64,000 nt of DNA from Denitrificimonas caeni DSM 24390 (GCF_000421765.1 NZ_ATXQ01000003.1:248001-312000), one strand, 5' to 3'. Shown: positions 9,401-19,922, counted from the stretch's first letter. The notes: generated by a model from the sequence alone, not told the origin. A program made the numbers and translations.

Positions 9401-9576
9401 CAACCAAATCCTCTGCAGCAAAACAGCAATAATGGCCAAATACTACAATGATCACTGCGCTCGGTGTTGAGCCAATAGCATTAGACCGGCGCTCAATGTT
9501 GGATCGATGTACACGCCACATTAGACCTGACAAAACAAAGCCAGCACTTTAGAATAGAGTTTTTGCATGCCAATTC

Positions 9577-10086
9577 ATGTCAATCATTATGCATACACTT
9601 CGCCTCATGCGTCCCGACGATATCCCTGAAATCATGGATATTCAACTACAGATCTACAGCGATACACTGCAAGAAAGCACAGAAATCGTTGCTGAGCGTC
9701 TCGCTCAAGTGCCGGACTTAGCCTTGGTGGCGGAAGATACTCAGGGGATTTGTGGCTATTTATTCAGTTATCGTTCACAGCGCGGTGCAATCACCCCGCT
9801 GGACGGATTGTTTGTTGAACCAGCGCAGAGTGATTGTTTGTATCTGCATGATTTAGGCGTGGCCCCGCGCGCACTAAAACGGGGAATCGGTCCAAGCTTG
9901 GTTAAACATAAACTGAACATTGCACGTCAAGCCGGTCTCAAGCATTGCAGCTTAGTTTCAGTGCAGAATTCAGCTCCTTTTTGGCAGCACTTAGGTTTCC
10001 GAGCGCAAAGCCCAATTAGCCCTCAACAAGCAGCTGCATTAGACTCCTATGGGGTGCCTGCGGTTTATATGCAAAAAGCCTTGTGA
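9577..10086 (+). CDS. GNAT-family N-acetyltransferase
   Basis: A 169-residue cytoplasmic acetyltransferase that transfers acetyl from acetyl-CoA to an amine. The fold is recognised from RLMRPDDIPEIMDIQ at the N-terminus, YLHDLGVAPRALKRGIGPSLV (beta4 and the acetyl-CoA pyrophosphate loop, near residue 100) and the C-terminal SVQNSAPFWQHLGF. No convincing Shine-Dalgarno sequence precedes 9577; the in-frame ATG at 9589 is an equal candidate. The gene is divergent from the hybrid kinase and 63 bp upstream of the TSUP gene. The substrate is unknown. Confidence 0.75.
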   Translation: MSIIMHTLRLMRPDDIPEIMDIQLQIYSDTLQESTEIVAERLAQVPDLALVAEDTQGICGYLFSYRSQRGAITPLDGLFVEPAQSDCLYLHDLGVAPRALKRGIGPSLVKHKLNIARQAGLKHCSLVSVQNSAPFWQHLGFRAQSPISPQQAAALDSYGVPAVYMQKAL

Positions 10087-10149
10087 TAAGTACTCAAAAA
10101 CAGGGCAATCTGCCTAAGTGAACCACGATTAACCCATTAAGGACACTGT

Positions 10150-10935
10150 ATGGAATTTGCTCTTTATATGCTGCTCGGCGCTGCCGCTGGGGTATTGGCT
10201 GGTTTATTTGGCGTGGGTGGCGGGCTGATTATTGTACCAGTACTGGTCTTCAGCTTTAGCGCACAGGGCTTTGCTCCAGACGTCCTTACTCACTTAGCCG
10301 TAGGTACCTCGCTGGCCACCATTGTCTTCACCTCGATTAATTCAATCCGCGAACACCATCGCCGTGGTGCGGTGCAATGGCAGTTATTTCGCTGGATTGC
10401 GCCAGGTATTCTGGGCGGCGTCGTACTCGGCGGTGCCACCGCGGCACTGATTAACGGGCCTGCCTTACAAAAAATCATCGGCGTCTTCGCAATTTGTATT
10501 GCGATTCAACTGGCACTCAATCTAAGTCCCAAAGCCACCGGTCGGCAACCCAAGCCACCTGAACTGATGGCTGCCGGTAGCGTCATAGGCTGGGCTTCAG
10601 CTATTTTCGGCATTGGTGGTGGCTCGCTGACGGTACCGTTTTTGGTCTGGCGCAGTGTCACCATCCAAAAAGCCGTTGCCACTTCAGCCGCTTGCGGGTT
10701 TCCCATTGCTTTAGCGGGCGCCATCGTGTTTATGGTCACCGGTTGGCAAAATAGCCAACTGCCAGAGTGGAGCCTTGGCTTTGTGTATTTGCCTGCATTA
10801 TTCGGTATAGCACTGACGTCGGTATTTTTTGCACGTTTTGGTGCTCGACTTGCGCACAAGCTTTCACCGGTATTGTTAAAACGTTTATTTGCACTGCTGC
10901 TAACCCTGGTTGGCCTCAGCTTTTTGCTTAATTAA
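10150..10935 (+). CDS. TSUP-family membrane transporter (TauE/SafE, probable sulfite/sulfonate exporter)
   Basis: A 261-residue inner-membrane protein with about eight hydrophobic segments in two repeats. The family's glycine-rich signatures appear in both halves: GLFGVGGGLIIVPVL near residue 20 and AIFGIGGGSLTVPFLVW near residue 150. Family members export sulfite, sulfoacetate or related organosulfur anions; the specific anion is not readable here. The start has AAGGA six bases upstream. It lies 9 bp before lgt in the same direction, an order I recall from P. aeruginosa (PA0340-PA0342), and probably shares its transcript with lgt-thyA. Confidence 0.85.
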   Translation: MEFALYMLLGAAAGVLAGLFGVGGGLIIVPVLVFSFSAQGFAPDVLTHLAVGTSLATIVFTSINSIREHHRRGAVQWQLFRWIAPGILGGVVLGGATAALINGPALQKIIGVFAICIAIQLALNLSPKATGRQPKPPELMAAGSVIGWASAIFGIGGGSLTVPFLVWRSVTIQKAVATSAACGFPIALAGAIVFMVTGWQNSQLPEWSLGFVYLPALFGIALTSVFFARFGARLAHKLSPVLLKRLFALLLTLVGLSFLLN

Positions 10936-10944
10936 GGATGACTC

Positions 10945-11742
10945 ATGCTCACCTACCCCAATATTGATCCAGTGGCGATTGCCCTTGGTCCACTAAAAAT
11001 CCACTGGTACGGCTTAATGTATTTAGTCGGCATCGGCGGAGCTTGGTGGCTGGCCAGCCGGCGTTTACAGCGCTTCGATGCGCAGTGGACGAAAGACACT
11101 CTGTCTGACTTGGTTTTTTGGGTGGCGATGGGGGTTATTTTAGGTGGTCGCTTAGGTTATGTGCTGTTTTATGATCTTGCTGCTTATATCGACAATCCAC
11201 TGCTGGTACTGCGAATTTGGGAAGGCGGCATGTCGTTCCATGGCGGCTTCCTCGGTGTGATGCTGGCGGTCTGGCTGTTTGGCCGCAAGCACAACAAAAG
11301 TTTCTTTCAACTGATGGACTTTATTGCGCCGTTAGTACCCATCGGCCTAGGTGCTGGACGTATTGGTAACTTTATTAACGCCGAACTCTGGGGCAAAGCC
11401 ACTGATGTGTCTTGGGCGATGGTCTTCCCTACCGATCCTGCGCAACTGGCGCGTCATCCTTCGCAGCTCTATCAGTTTGCTTTGGAAGGTGTCGCGCTGT
11501 TTGTCATTCTCTGGCTGTACTCACGCAAACCACGTCCTACCATGGCTGTGTCGGGCATGTTTGCGCTGTTTTACGGTATCTTCCGTTTTGTCGTCGAATT
11601 CGTCCGCGTACCCGATGCACAACTGGGTTACTTAGCCTTTGATTGGCTGACCATGGGTCAAGTACTTTGCGTGCCGATGATTCTCGGCGGCATCGGCTTA
11701 ATTGTATTGGCCTATAAGCGTCAAGAGGTGGCTGCACAATGA
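10945..11742 (+). CDS. lgt: Prolipoprotein diacylglyceryl transferase
   Basis: Transfers diacylglycerol from phosphatidylglycerol to the lipobox cysteine of prolipoproteins in the inner membrane, the first step of lipoprotein maturation. The 265-residue product has about seven membrane segments. The Lgt signatures are HGGFLG with His99 and the diagnostic [15 protein letters not shown] near residues 135-150. Length is slightly below E. coli Lgt (291). AAGGATG precedes the start. The stop overlaps the thyA start by 4 bases (ATGA), so the two are translationally coupled, as in many gammaproteobacteria. The Tat lipoprotein at 1.2 kb is one likely substrate. Confidence 0.97.
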   Translation: MLTYPNIDPVAIALGPLKIHWYGLMYLVGIGGAWWLASRRLQRFDAQWTKDTLSDLVFWVAMGVILGGRLGYVLFYDLAAYIDNPLLVLRIWEGGMSFHGGFLGVMLAVWLFGRKHNKSFFQLMDFIAPLVPIGLGAGRIGNFINAELWGKATDVSWAMVFPTDPAQLARHPSQLYQFALEGVALFVILWLYSRKPRPTMAVSGMFALFYGIFRFVVEFVRVPDAQLGYLAFDWLTMGQVLCVPMILGGIGLIVLAYKRQEVAAQ

Positions 11743-12533
11743 AACAGTATCTGGATTTAATGCGTCACGTACGTGATCACGGCATGGATAAAAGTGACCG
11801 TACTGGCACTGGCACGCGCAGCGTGTTTGGCCATCAAATGCGTTTTGACTTAAACGCAGGCTTTCCTTTGGTCACCACCAAGAAATGCCACCTCAAATCC
11901 ATTATTCACGAGCTGCTGTGGTTTTTGCAGGGCGATACCAACATCAAGTACCTGCAAGACAATGGTGTGCGGATTTGGGATGAATGGGCTGACGAGAACG
12001 GTGACTTAGGTCCTGTGTATGGCTATCAATGGCGCAACTGGCCTGCACCCAATGGTGAATCGATTGATCAAATCAGTAAGCTGATTGAGATGATTAAAAG
12101 CAATCCTGATTCGCGACGTCTCATTGTCAGCGCTTGGAACCCTGCATTGGTGGACTCTATGGCGCTGCCGCCTTGCCATGCACTGTTTCAGTTTTATGTG
12201 GCTGACGGCAAACTCAGTTGCCAACTCTATCAGCGTTCGGCTGATATTTTCCTTGGCGTGCCCTTTAATATCGCCAGCTACGCCTTGCTCACTATGATGG
12301 TGGCGCAAGTCTGCGATTTACAACTCGGTGACTTCATTTGGAGCGGTGGCGACTGCCATCTGTACTCCAATCATATGGAGCAAGTGGAAGAGCAGTTGAA
12401 CCGTGAGCCATTGCCGCTACCGACCATGCGTATTAACCCGCAAGTAAAGTCTATTTTTGATTTCACCTTTGCAGATTTTGAGTTGTGTGATTATCAAGCC
12501 CATCCGCATATTAAGGCCCAGGTTGCTGTTTAA
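11739..12533 (+). CDS. thyA: Thymidylate synthase
   Basis: Methylates dUMP to dTMP using 5,10-methylenetetrahydrofolate. The 264-residue product is exactly E. coli length. Visible active-site segments are DRTGTGT with the phosphate-binding Arg near residue 21, the nucleophile Cys146 in [13 protein letters not shown], the QRSAD phosphate loop near 165 and the GDCHLYSNH dUMP-binding loop near 204. Coupled to lgt through an ATGA overlap. Confidence 0.98.
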   Translation: MKQYLDLMRHVRDHGMDKSDRTGTGTRSVFGHQMRFDLNAGFPLVTTKKCHLKSIIHELLWFLQGDTNIKYLQDNGVRIWDEWADENGDLGPVYGYQWRNWPAPNGESIDQISKLIEMIKSNPDSRRLIVSAWNPALVDSMALPPCHALFQFYVADGKLSCQLYQRSADIFLGVPFNIASYALLTMMVAQVCDLQLGDFIWSGGDCHLYSNHMEQVEEQLNREPLPLPTMRINPQVKSIFDFTFADFELCDYQAHPHIKAQVAV

Positions 12534-12624
12534 CACTAAGGACTGCGCTCTATTCACTGTTTATTGAGCCGCTTTGCTCTACCATGCTGCTTCAATAATT
12601 GATTCACTAAAAGGACGTACATCA

Positions 12625-13443
12625 ATGACCGATACAGCACAACCAACACCTGAATTAACGCTGGACACCGTGACCAACAAGATTGCTTCAGAACTGCATA
12701 GCGAGCCACAAAAAGTAGCAGCGGGCCGCGGACTTAACTGGCTGACTGAAGGCTGGGCGCTGATAATGAAAGAGCCGCTGGTTTTCGCTGCAATGAGCGT
12801 GATCAGCTTAGTGGCTATTTTTATTATTAGTCTGGTGCCATTGCTGGGTAGCTTAGCAGTCACTCTACTTTGGCCAGCCATGATGGCGGGCTTTTTCTTA
12901 GCTTTTAAACATGCAAAGCAAAAGCAAGCAGTCACTGCCAATGATTTATTTGAACCCTTTAAAGCCCCTGCCAGCTTAATCGGCGTGGGCGGCATGTACT
13001 TATTGGCCAGTATTGTATTGTTTCTGGTGCTTGCGCTTGTGGCCTTTTTAAGTCTGGGGTCGATCACCGCAATAATGAATGGTCAAATTGATATGGGTCG
13101 TATGGTTGTCGGCCTGGTTATTCTCACGCTCATCGCAATCCCTGCATCATTGGCTTTAGCCATGGCATTTATCTTTGCACCGGTCTTAGTACATGAGCAT
13201 CAAGTTCCTGTAATCGAGGCGATCAAGCGTAGTTTTTTCGGCAGCTTGCGCAATATCCTGCCGTTCATTGTGTTTTTTATGATCTTAACGGCCGCTCTCT
13301 TCGTCATCGGTTTATTTGTCGCCATCCCGTTTTTAGGCTGGCTGGTAGGCATTGCTGTAGCAATTATTTATTTACCTTTGTTCTGCGGCGCTCTATTTTG
13401 TGCGTACCGTGATATTTTTGTGAATAACCACACAGCGTCTTAA
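12625..13443 (+). CDS. BPSS1780-family integral membrane protein
   Basis: A 272-residue protein of unknown function. Start 12625 is preferred to 12574 because AAAGGAC lies about 9 bases upstream and the resulting N-terminus is a polar 40-residue stretch. Six hydrophobic segments follow from about residue 50, and a conserved-looking GRGLNWLTEGWALIMKEP precedes the first of them, which recalls the BPSS1780 membrane family. It lies about 90 bp after thyA in the same direction and is followed by a hairpin. No catalytic motif is visible. Confidence 0.7.
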   Translation: MTDTAQPTPELTLDTVTNKIASELHSEPQKVAAGRGLNWLTEGWALIMKEPLVFAAMSVISLVAIFIISLVPLLGSLAVTLLWPAMMAGFFLAFKHAKQKQAVTANDLFEPFKAPASLIGVGGMYLLASIVLFLVLALVAFLSLGSITAIMNGQIDMGRMVVGLVILTLIAIPASLALAMAFIFAPVLVHEHQVPVIEAIKRSFFGSLRNILPFIVFFMILTAALFVIGLFVAIPFLGWLVGIAVAIIYLPLFCGALFCAYRDIFVNNHTAS

Positions 13444-13450
13444 CTCACAA

Positions 13451-13486
13451 CAATACTGCAGACAATGCCCGTTGCCTGCAGTATTG
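13451..13486. terminator. Hairpin between the membrane protein and the deaminase gene
   Basis: CAATACTGCAG (13451-13461) and CTGCAGTATTG (13476-13486) form a perfect 11-bp stem with a 14-nt loop in the 62-bp gap. There is no T-run after it, so it may be an attenuating or stabilising structure rather than a strong terminator. Confidence 0.45.
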
Positions 13487-13496
13487 CCTCTAATAG

Positions 13497-14456
<960 letters not shown>

Positions 14457-14465
14457 CCAGAGCCT

Positions 14466-15464
14466 ATGTCGAACGATAAACAGCAGATACTCGACTGGGT
14501 TGCTAGCGGCCATCTAGCGGCAAGTCAGTTTGAGCACGCTCTCGAGGTCACTCATAGCGCGCCCAGCCCAGCCGACAATCTGCGTTTTCTCAGCCGTGTG
14601 GTTCTAACCTTTGCCATGTTACTGCTGTGCAGTGGTGTGATTTTTTTCTTCGCTTACAACTGGGATGATTTAAGCCGCTATAGCAAGTTTGCCATTGCTC
14701 AAGGTGCGCTTATTTTATCCTTGCTGCCGCTGTTACGGCTAAATCTACAGCAACCCGCTGGGCAAACGGCCTTGTTTGCTGCCAGCTTGTTAGTCGGCGC
14801 GTTACTGGCATTGATTGGCCAAACCTATCAAAGCGGCGCCGACACTTACGAACTGTTTTTAGTGTGGGCGACTTTAATCACGCCTTGGGTGCTTTTGGCG
14901 CGCATGCCAGCGTTATGGCTATTGTTACTGCTATTGCTCAACCTAAGCTTAGGACTGGCCTTGGTTAATCTTGCAATCCGCCATCTCTTCGAGCCTTTTA
15001 CTCATCCGTTGTGGTCGGTCTTTGCTCTCAACATCAGTGCCACTGGCCTGTGGATGCTCACGACTAAAGGCTCAGCTAGCACTGCCTTACTGCGTTGGGG
15101 CGAGCGGGTTATTGCTCTGTTCTGTTTGCTGATCATTACTGGCTTAGCCATAGGTCAAATCTATTCTTGGACTAGCAGTGATGCGCTAACACTGCCTGTC
15201 TGGCTAGGCTTCAGTCTGCTCTGGTTGTATCTCTATCGTCTGCGCCAACTTGAGCTGACAATGCTCTCGGCCTTGGCTATGGCCGCTATTATTTTATGCG
15301 TGATTATCCTAGCAGAGGCGCTATCAGACATTATCGCGACTGAGGTTCTGTTTCTGCTACTGACCTTAAGCGTAATGGGCTTATCCAGTGCCGCTGCGGT
15401 CTGGTTACGCCAGCTCAGCCAACGCACTAGCAAACTCAGTAATAAGTCTGGGAGTATGCAATGA
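14466..15464 (+). CDS. DUF2157 membrane protein
   Basis: A 332-residue inner-membrane protein. A soluble N-terminal segment of about 45 residues (ILDWVASGHLAASQFEHAL) precedes roughly eight to ten hydrophobic segments; FFAYNWDDLSRYSKFAIAQ near residue 60 is a hallmark of DUF2157. Function is unknown. The stop overlaps the next start (ATGA), and the following two genes encode DUF4401 and GDYXXLXY proteins, the usual partners of this family. Confidence 0.82.
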   Translation: MSNDKQQILDWVASGHLAASQFEHALEVTHSAPSPADNLRFLSRVVLTFAMLLLCSGVIFFFAYNWDDLSRYSKFAIAQGALILSLLPLLRLNLQQPAGQTALFAASLLVGALLALIGQTYQSGADTYELFLVWATLITPWVLLARMPALWLLLLLLLNLSLGLALVNLAIRHLFEPFTHPLWSVFALNISATGLWMLTTKGSASTALLRWGERVIALFCLLIITGLAIGQIYSWTSSDALTLPVWLGFSLLWLYLYRLRQLELTMLSALAMAAIILCVIILAEALSDIIATEVLFLLLTLSVMGLSSAAAVWLRQLSQRTSKLSNKSGSMQ

Positions 15465-16531
15465 CTGAGCCCAAGGTACTTTGGCAGCAGTTGCAACAGG
15501 CGGGCTTAGTCACAGGAGAACTACCCGTTCTGGCACCTAACGACCCGCAACCGGCATTTTTTCTGCGCATGTTACTCGGCGTTTCCGGCTGGTTATCGGC
15601 GCTGTTTTTTTGTGGCTTTATTTCCGCTGTTTTTGTCAGCTTCCTCACCGACAGCCAAAACATCTGGGGGCTGGGTATTATCCTCTGCGCCATCAGTATC
15701 TGGATCAGTCGTCTTGATAAAATTCCTTTGTTCTTAGAGCAGTTTGTCTTTGCTTGCAGTCTTGCTGGACAAGCATTTATTGTTTTTGGCGTCTGGGAAA
15801 GTTCAGACAGTAACCAAGTGACTGCAGCCTGTATGCTGGCGCTAGAATTAACTCTGTTTGTCTCGATGGGCATTCGCAGTCAGCGTGCCACGGCGGTATT
15901 TCTCGCAGCCGCAGCTTTACTCTGGTTGTTGGGGCAGCAAGCATGGCTCTATGCTCTTCCGGTACTCAGCGCGGCTGTCGCTTGGTTGTGGCTCAAGCGC
16001 TTAAGCATCTATACAAACAGCGCCTATCTGCAGCCAGCCAGCGTTGGTTTAACGCTAGCGTTATGGGCCATGATCTTTGTTGCGCTGCTAGGTAACAGCA
16101 CTGAGTTGCAGTGGTTACGCATCGCTGAAGACAACTGGCTCAGCCAATTATGGATAGCAGCAGCGCTCACTAGCCTCTTGTGTGTACTCTTCGCTTGGCA
16201 GCTCATTCAGCGCCGAGTGCTGCAGCCGAAACTCGCCGCTTTCGCGCTATTGATCAGTGTTGGCATTGGCTTAGTCAATCTAAAAATGCCTGGCCTTGCA
16301 CCCTTATGCCTATTGTTATGCATCGGTGTTGCCCTCGCCCATACCCGCTTGATATGGCTTAACCTGTTCTTATTAGGCGTTTATTTACTGCTCTATTACT
16401 ACAGCTTAAACAACAGCCTACTGTACAAGTCGATTTTACTTTGCGTCAGTGGCACCGTGCTGCTGATGCTCTATGCACTGTTAAATCACTCTGCGCATCT
16501 TTTGCACACGGAGCGAAAAAATCATGCGTAA
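15461..16531 (+). CDS. DUF4401 membrane protein
   Basis: A 356-residue, very hydrophobic protein with about ten predicted membrane segments after a 35-residue soluble N-terminus. It overlaps DUF2157 by 4 bases and the GDYXXLXY gene by 8, so the three proteins are probably made together and work as a unit. FLLGVYLLLYYYSLNNSLLYKS near residues 305-325 is typical of the family. No function is established. Confidence 0.8.
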   Translation: MTEPKVLWQQLQQAGLVTGELPVLAPNDPQPAFFLRMLLGVSGWLSALFFCGFISAVFVSFLTDSQNIWGLGIILCAISIWISRLDKIPLFLEQFVFACSLAGQAFIVFGVWESSDSNQVTAACMLALELTLFVSMGIRSQRATAVFLAAAALLWLLGQQAWLYALPVLSAAVAWLWLKRLSIYTNSAYLQPASVGLTLALWAMIFVALLGNSTELQWLRIAEDNWLSQLWIAAALTSLLCVLFAWQLIQRRVLQPKLAAFALLISVGIGLVNLKMPGLAPLCLLLCIGVALAHTRLIWLNLFLLGVYLLLYYYSLNNSLLYKSILLCVSGTVLLMLYALLNHSAHLLHTERKNHA

Positions 16532-17039
16532 ATGGCTGATCCTGCTCTGCGCGCCGCTGATATTAGCGGTGGTGAACCTTGCTATTTGGCAAAATGAAAG
16601 GTTAGTTAAGCAGGGCGAAACCGTGCTATTGGAACTGGTGCCAGTGGATCCACGCTCACTAATGCAAGGCGATTATATGGCGCTGCGTTTTGCCATGGCC
16701 GACGCGATACGCCAGCAACTCAAAGGTAATAATGAGCGCTTCACGGGTCAGGTGATTGTGCAATTAGATGCAGACAAGCGCGCCAGCTTGGTCGGGCTTG
16801 ATACGGGCGCAACACTCGAACAAGGGCAATTGCGCCTGCAATTTCGCTTGCGCAATAACCAAATCAAGTTCGCCACCAATGCGTTTTTCTTTCAAGAAGG
16901 CACTGGCAGTGTATACCAGCAAGCCAAGTACGGCCTGTTTCGAGTTAACCCTGAAGGTCAGTTGCTGCTAACCCACTTAGTTGATGCAGAGCTGCAAACG
17001 CTCGGTCAAGCCAAGCAACTGCAGTCTGCAAAACTCTGA
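16524..17039 (+). CDS. GDYXXLXY-domain protein
   Basis: A 171-residue protein with one N-terminal membrane anchor (about 3-20) and an exported domain. The family-defining motif appears as GDYMALRFAM near residues 50-60, after LELVPVDPRSLMQ. It is the third gene of the DUF2157-DUF4401 module, with its start inside the end of the DUF4401 gene. It would place a soluble domain on the periplasmic side of the two polytopic partners. Function is unknown. Confidence 0.82.
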   Translation: MRKWLILLCAPLILAVVNLAIWQNERLVKQGETVLLELVPVDPRSLMQGDYMALRFAMADAIRQQLKGNNERFTGQVIVQLDADKRASLVGLDTGATLEQGQLRLQFRLRNNQIKFATNAFFFQEGTGSVYQQAKYGLFRVNPEGQLLLTHLVDAELQTLGQAKQLQSAKL

Positions 17040-17040
17040 T

Positions 17041-17484
17041 TTAGATAGGTTTAGCACCCATTAGCGCGCTGGTCGCTAATAAAATTAGCAATACCAAAAC
17101 AGCCCAAAGCACAGCAAAAATCTGCTGGCGGCGGCTGGCAATTTGTTGATTGGCCAGTTGTGTTTGCCAGCGGCTGAGGTTGTTGTATAAAAAACCACCA
17201 AAAATAAACAGCAATGGCAATAAAGCAATGCTGATCATCAACCATTTCTGGCTCAAAGGTCGGCCTGATAGGTGACTTAACCACCAGCCGGTAATCGGCA
17301 AGGTTGCTGCTAAGGCGGTAAAAATCGGTAAGCTGATAACACGGGTGCGACGTAACTTTTCTGCCAACACAGCAGAACCTTTACCTTTAGCGCGCCAAAC
17401 AATGATGATATGCGCCAGCACACCCAGAAGCAGCAAAACAGCCGGCACACTGTGACTGATACGCAACACTAAATAACTGTCCAA
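17041..17484 (-). CDS. DUF2269-like integral membrane protein
   Basis: A 147-residue protein with four hydrophobic segments (about 12-30, 51-68, 82-100 and 122-140). The start is TTG at 17484, supported by AGGAG nine bases upstream; no ATG is suitably placed. A conserved pattern ITGWWL follows the second segment, as in the DUF2269 family. It is convergent with the GDYXXLXY gene, the two stops nearly touching. Function unknown. Confidence 0.7.
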   Translation of the reverse strand: MDSYLVLRISHSVPAVLLLLGVLAHIIIVWRAKGKGSAVLAEKLRRTRVISLPIFTALAATLPITGWWLSHLSGRPLSQKWLMISIALLPLLFIFGGFLYNNLSRWQTQLANQQIASRRQQIFAVLWAVLVLLILLATSALMGAKPI

Positions 17485-17554
17485 ACCCTATTACTCCTAA
17501 AATCTATAAACCAATGGCGCATTAAACTGACGACCAGCCTAATGCGTGCTCACC

Positions 17555-19069
17555 CTAACCTAAAAACAACTGATAAGCCGGGTTTTCAGTTTCATCCCAG
17601 TACGGGTAGCCAATTTTATCTAAGGCCTCGGCAAGCAATGGTTGTTCTTCTAACGGAATCTGCAACGCAGCCAGCACCCGACCATCGGCAGCACCGTGGT
17701 TGCGGTAATGGAACATCGAGATATTCCAGCGGCCGCCGAGTTTATTTAAGAAGTTAAACAGTGCGCCCGGACGCTCTGGAAACTCAAAACGAAATACCCG
17801 CTCACTGGTCACCGCATCCGCATGGCCACCGACCATATGACGAATATGCAGTTTAGCCAGTTCATTCTCAGTCAAATCCAGTACCGGAAAGCCTTGATCC
17901 CGCAAGCTTTCCACCAGCGCAGAGCGCGGATCAAGCTCAGGATGGGTCTGCACGCCAACAAAAATATGTGCGGTGCCATCGGTGTGGTAACGGTAATTAA
18001 ACTCGGTGATCTGACGCTTGCCCACTGCCTCACAGAACTGCTTAAAGCTGCCAGGTTTTTCTGGGATGGTCACTGCGATAATCGCTTCGCGCTGTTCACC
18101 CAGTTCCGCACGCTCGGCGACATGGCGTAAACGGTCAAAGTTAACGTTAGCGCCAGAATCAATCGCCACTAAGTTTTCACCGACAATACCTGTACGTTCA
18201 ACATACTTTTTAATCCCAGCTACGGCTAAAGCACCTGCTGGCTCGGTAATAGAGCGAGTATCATCATAAATATCTTTCATCGCCGCACAGATTTCATCGG
18301 TGCTTACGGTGATCACTTCGTCAACATGGTAGCGGCAAATATCAAAGGTATATTTGCCGATTTGCGTCACCGCAACACCGTCAGCAAACAAACCCACTTG
18401 CGGCAAGATCACTCGCTCACCAGCGGCCATCGCTTGCTGCAGGCAGTTGGAATCATCCGGTTCCACCCCGATAATTTTTACTTCAGGACGTACATATTTA
18501 ATGTAAGCCGCCACACCCGCAATCATGCCGCCGCCGCCGCAAGGAACAAATACCGCATGCAGCGGGCCTTGGTGTTGACGCAAAATCTCCATCGCTACCG
18601 TGCCTTGTCCAGCAATCACATCCGGGTCGTCATAAGGATGGATGTAGACAAACCCTTTTTCTTCAACGAGTTTCAGCGAATGCGCCAAGGATTCAGGAAA
18701 GGCATCACCGTGCAACACCACCCGCGCGCCACGTGCGCGCACTGCTTTCACTTTAATTTCCGGAGTGGTTTTCGGCATGACAATGGTGGCTTTAATGCCA
18801 AGAAACTTCGCCGCCAAGGCCACGCCCTGAGCATGATTACCGGCCGAGGCTGTGACCACGCCGCAAGCACGCTCTTCAGCACTGAGTTGCACAATTTTGT
18901 TATAGGCGCCACGAATTTTAAATGAGAAGACCGGCTGTAAATCTTCGCGCTTGAGCAAAACAGTATTGCCTAAACGTTCTGACAGCTGCGGCGCTGCATG
19001 CAGCGGTGTTTCTTGCGCCACATCATAGACACGGGCGTTAAGGATTTTTTTCACATAATGTTCGAGCAT
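17555..19069 (-). CDS. ilvA: Threonine ammonia-lyase, biosynthetic
   Basis: Deaminates threonine to 2-oxobutanoate, the committing step of isoleucine synthesis. The 504-residue product has the PLP-dependent fold with the Schiff-base lysine Lys51 in FSFKIRGAYNK, ASAGNHAQGVA near residue 85 and the PLP-phosphate loop PCGGGGMIAG near 185. Two ACT-like regulatory regions (about 330-415 and 425-500) mark the isoleucine-inhibited biosynthetic form rather than the short catabolic one. It is divergent from rpiA, as I recall in P. aeruginosa. I saw no leader peptide or attenuator in the 120-bp gap. Confidence 0.96.
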   Translation of the reverse strand: MLEHYVKKILNARVYDVAQETPLHAAPQLSERLGNTVLLKREDLQPVFSFKIRGAYNKIVQLSAEERACGVVTASAGNHAQGVALAAKFLGIKATIVMPKTTPEIKVKAVRARGARVVLHGDAFPESLAHSLKLVEEKGFVYIHPYDDPDVIAGQGTVAMEILRQHQGPLHAVFVPCGGGGMIAGVAAYIKYVRPEVKIIGVEPDDSNCLQQAMAAGERVILPQVGLFADGVAVTQIGKYTFDICRYHVDEVITVSTDEICAAMKDIYDDTRSITEPAGALAVAGIKKYVERTGIVGENLVAIDSGANVNFDRLRHVAERAELGEQREAIIAVTIPEKPGSFKQFCEAVGKRQITEFNYRYHTDGTAHIFVGVQTHPELDPRSALVESLRDQGFPVLDLTENELAKLHIRHMVGGHADAVTSERVFRFEFPERPGALFNFLNKLGGRWNISMFHYRNHGAADGRVLAALQIPLEEQPLLAEALDKIGYPYWDETENPAYQLFLG

Positions 19070-19131
19070 AACGGATTCACTAAACTGTGCGACAAAGTCA
19101 AACAGTCTACTCCACCGTTAACAACTCAACC

Positions 19132-19159
19132 ACATAGATACTATGTAAGTCGCTATAAT
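19132..19159 (+). promoter_or_regulatory. Probable rpiA promoter with palindrome
   Basis: A perfect -10 hexamer TATAAT is at 19154-19159, 33 bp before the rpiA ATG. No good -35 is present at the normal distance. Instead the perfect inverted repeat ACATAG-ATA-CTATGT (19132-19146) occupies that place, which suggests a regulator-dependent or repressible promoter. Confidence 0.5.
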
Positions 19160-19191
19160 TAGCACATAATTTATTTTTCTCGGAGTCTGCC

Positions 19192-19869
19192 ATGAACCAA
19201 GACCAACTTAAGCAAGCCGTTGCTCAAGCAGCGATTGATTATATTCTTCCGCATCTTGAGCCACGCAGCATCATTGGCGTGGGCACAGGCTCCACGGCAA
19301 ACTACTTTATTGATTTGCTCGCCCAGCACAAATATGACTTTGCCGGTGCCGTGGCCAGTTCGGAAGCGACAGCTGAACGTTTAAAGCAGCATGGCATTAG
19401 CGTGCATGATCTTAACTCTGTGCAAGAGCTCAAGTTTTATGTCGACGGCGCAGATGAGTGCAATAAGTATCTGGAATTAATCAAAGGCGGTGGCGCGGCG
19501 CTGACCCGTGAAAAAATTGTTGCCGCAGTCGCCAAAACCTTTATTTGTATTGCCGATGACAGCAAAAAAGTCGGCGTACTGGGTGAGTTTCCATTGCCGG
19601 TTGAAGTGATTCCGATGGCGCGCAGTTATGTCGCACGTGAACTGCTCAAGCTCGGCGGCGATCCGGTCTATCGTACTGGTGTCGTAACAGATAATGGCAA
19701 CGTGATTTTGGATCTACACAATATGCAGATCACTGATCCTCGCGGCCTCGAAGAAAAAATCAATGCATTGGTTGGCGTTGTCTGCAGTGGCTTATTTGCT
19801 CAACGCCCAGCTGATGTTTTGCTACTGGGTACCAGCAATGGTGTCGAAACCCTAGTTCGCGAAAAGTAA
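19192..19869 (+). CDS. rpiA: Ribose-5-phosphate isomerase A
   Basis: Interconverts ribose-5-phosphate and ribulose-5-phosphate in the pentose phosphate pathway. The 225-residue product (E. coli: 219) shows the phosphate-binding [14 protein letters not shown] near residue 25-38, the catalytic region [17 protein letters not shown] near 84-100 and [12 protein letters not shown] near 165. CGGAG precedes the ATG. Divergent from ilvA and followed by a hairpin before the convergent WYL gene. Confidence 0.97.
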   Translation: MNQDQLKQAVAQAAIDYILPHLEPRSIIGVGTGSTANYFIDLLAQHKYDFAGAVASSEATAERLKQHGISVHDLNSVQELKFYVDGADECNKYLELIKGGGAALTREKIVAAVAKTFICIADDSKKVGVLGEFPLPVEVIPMARSYVARELLKLGGDPVYRTGVVTDNGNVILDLHNMQITDPRGLEEKINALVGVVCSGLFAQRPADVLLLGTSNGVETLVREK

Positions 19870-19875
19870 AACAAC

Positions 19876-19908
19876 CACTCTGGGCTGCTTATCGCGCAGC
19901 CTAGAGTG
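19876..19908. terminator. Hairpin between rpiA and the WYL regulator
   Basis: CACTCTgGGCTGC (19876-19888) pairs with GCAGCCtAGAGTG (19896-19908), leaving a 7-nt loop and one mismatch. It sits 7 bp after the rpiA stop in a convergent gap. A weak A/T tail follows, so it could serve either strand. Confidence 0.55.
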
Positions 19909-19922
19909 CTGAAAACCCTGGT

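Noticed and set aside
18326-18925. 199-residue frame antisense to ilvA
   Set aside because: It lies wholly inside a well-conserved gene on the other strand, has no ribosome site and resembles no family.
19070-19191. Attenuator or branched-chain leader peptide before ilvA
   Set aside because: The gap is short and has no Ile/Val/Leu-rich frame or terminator hairpin toward ilvA.
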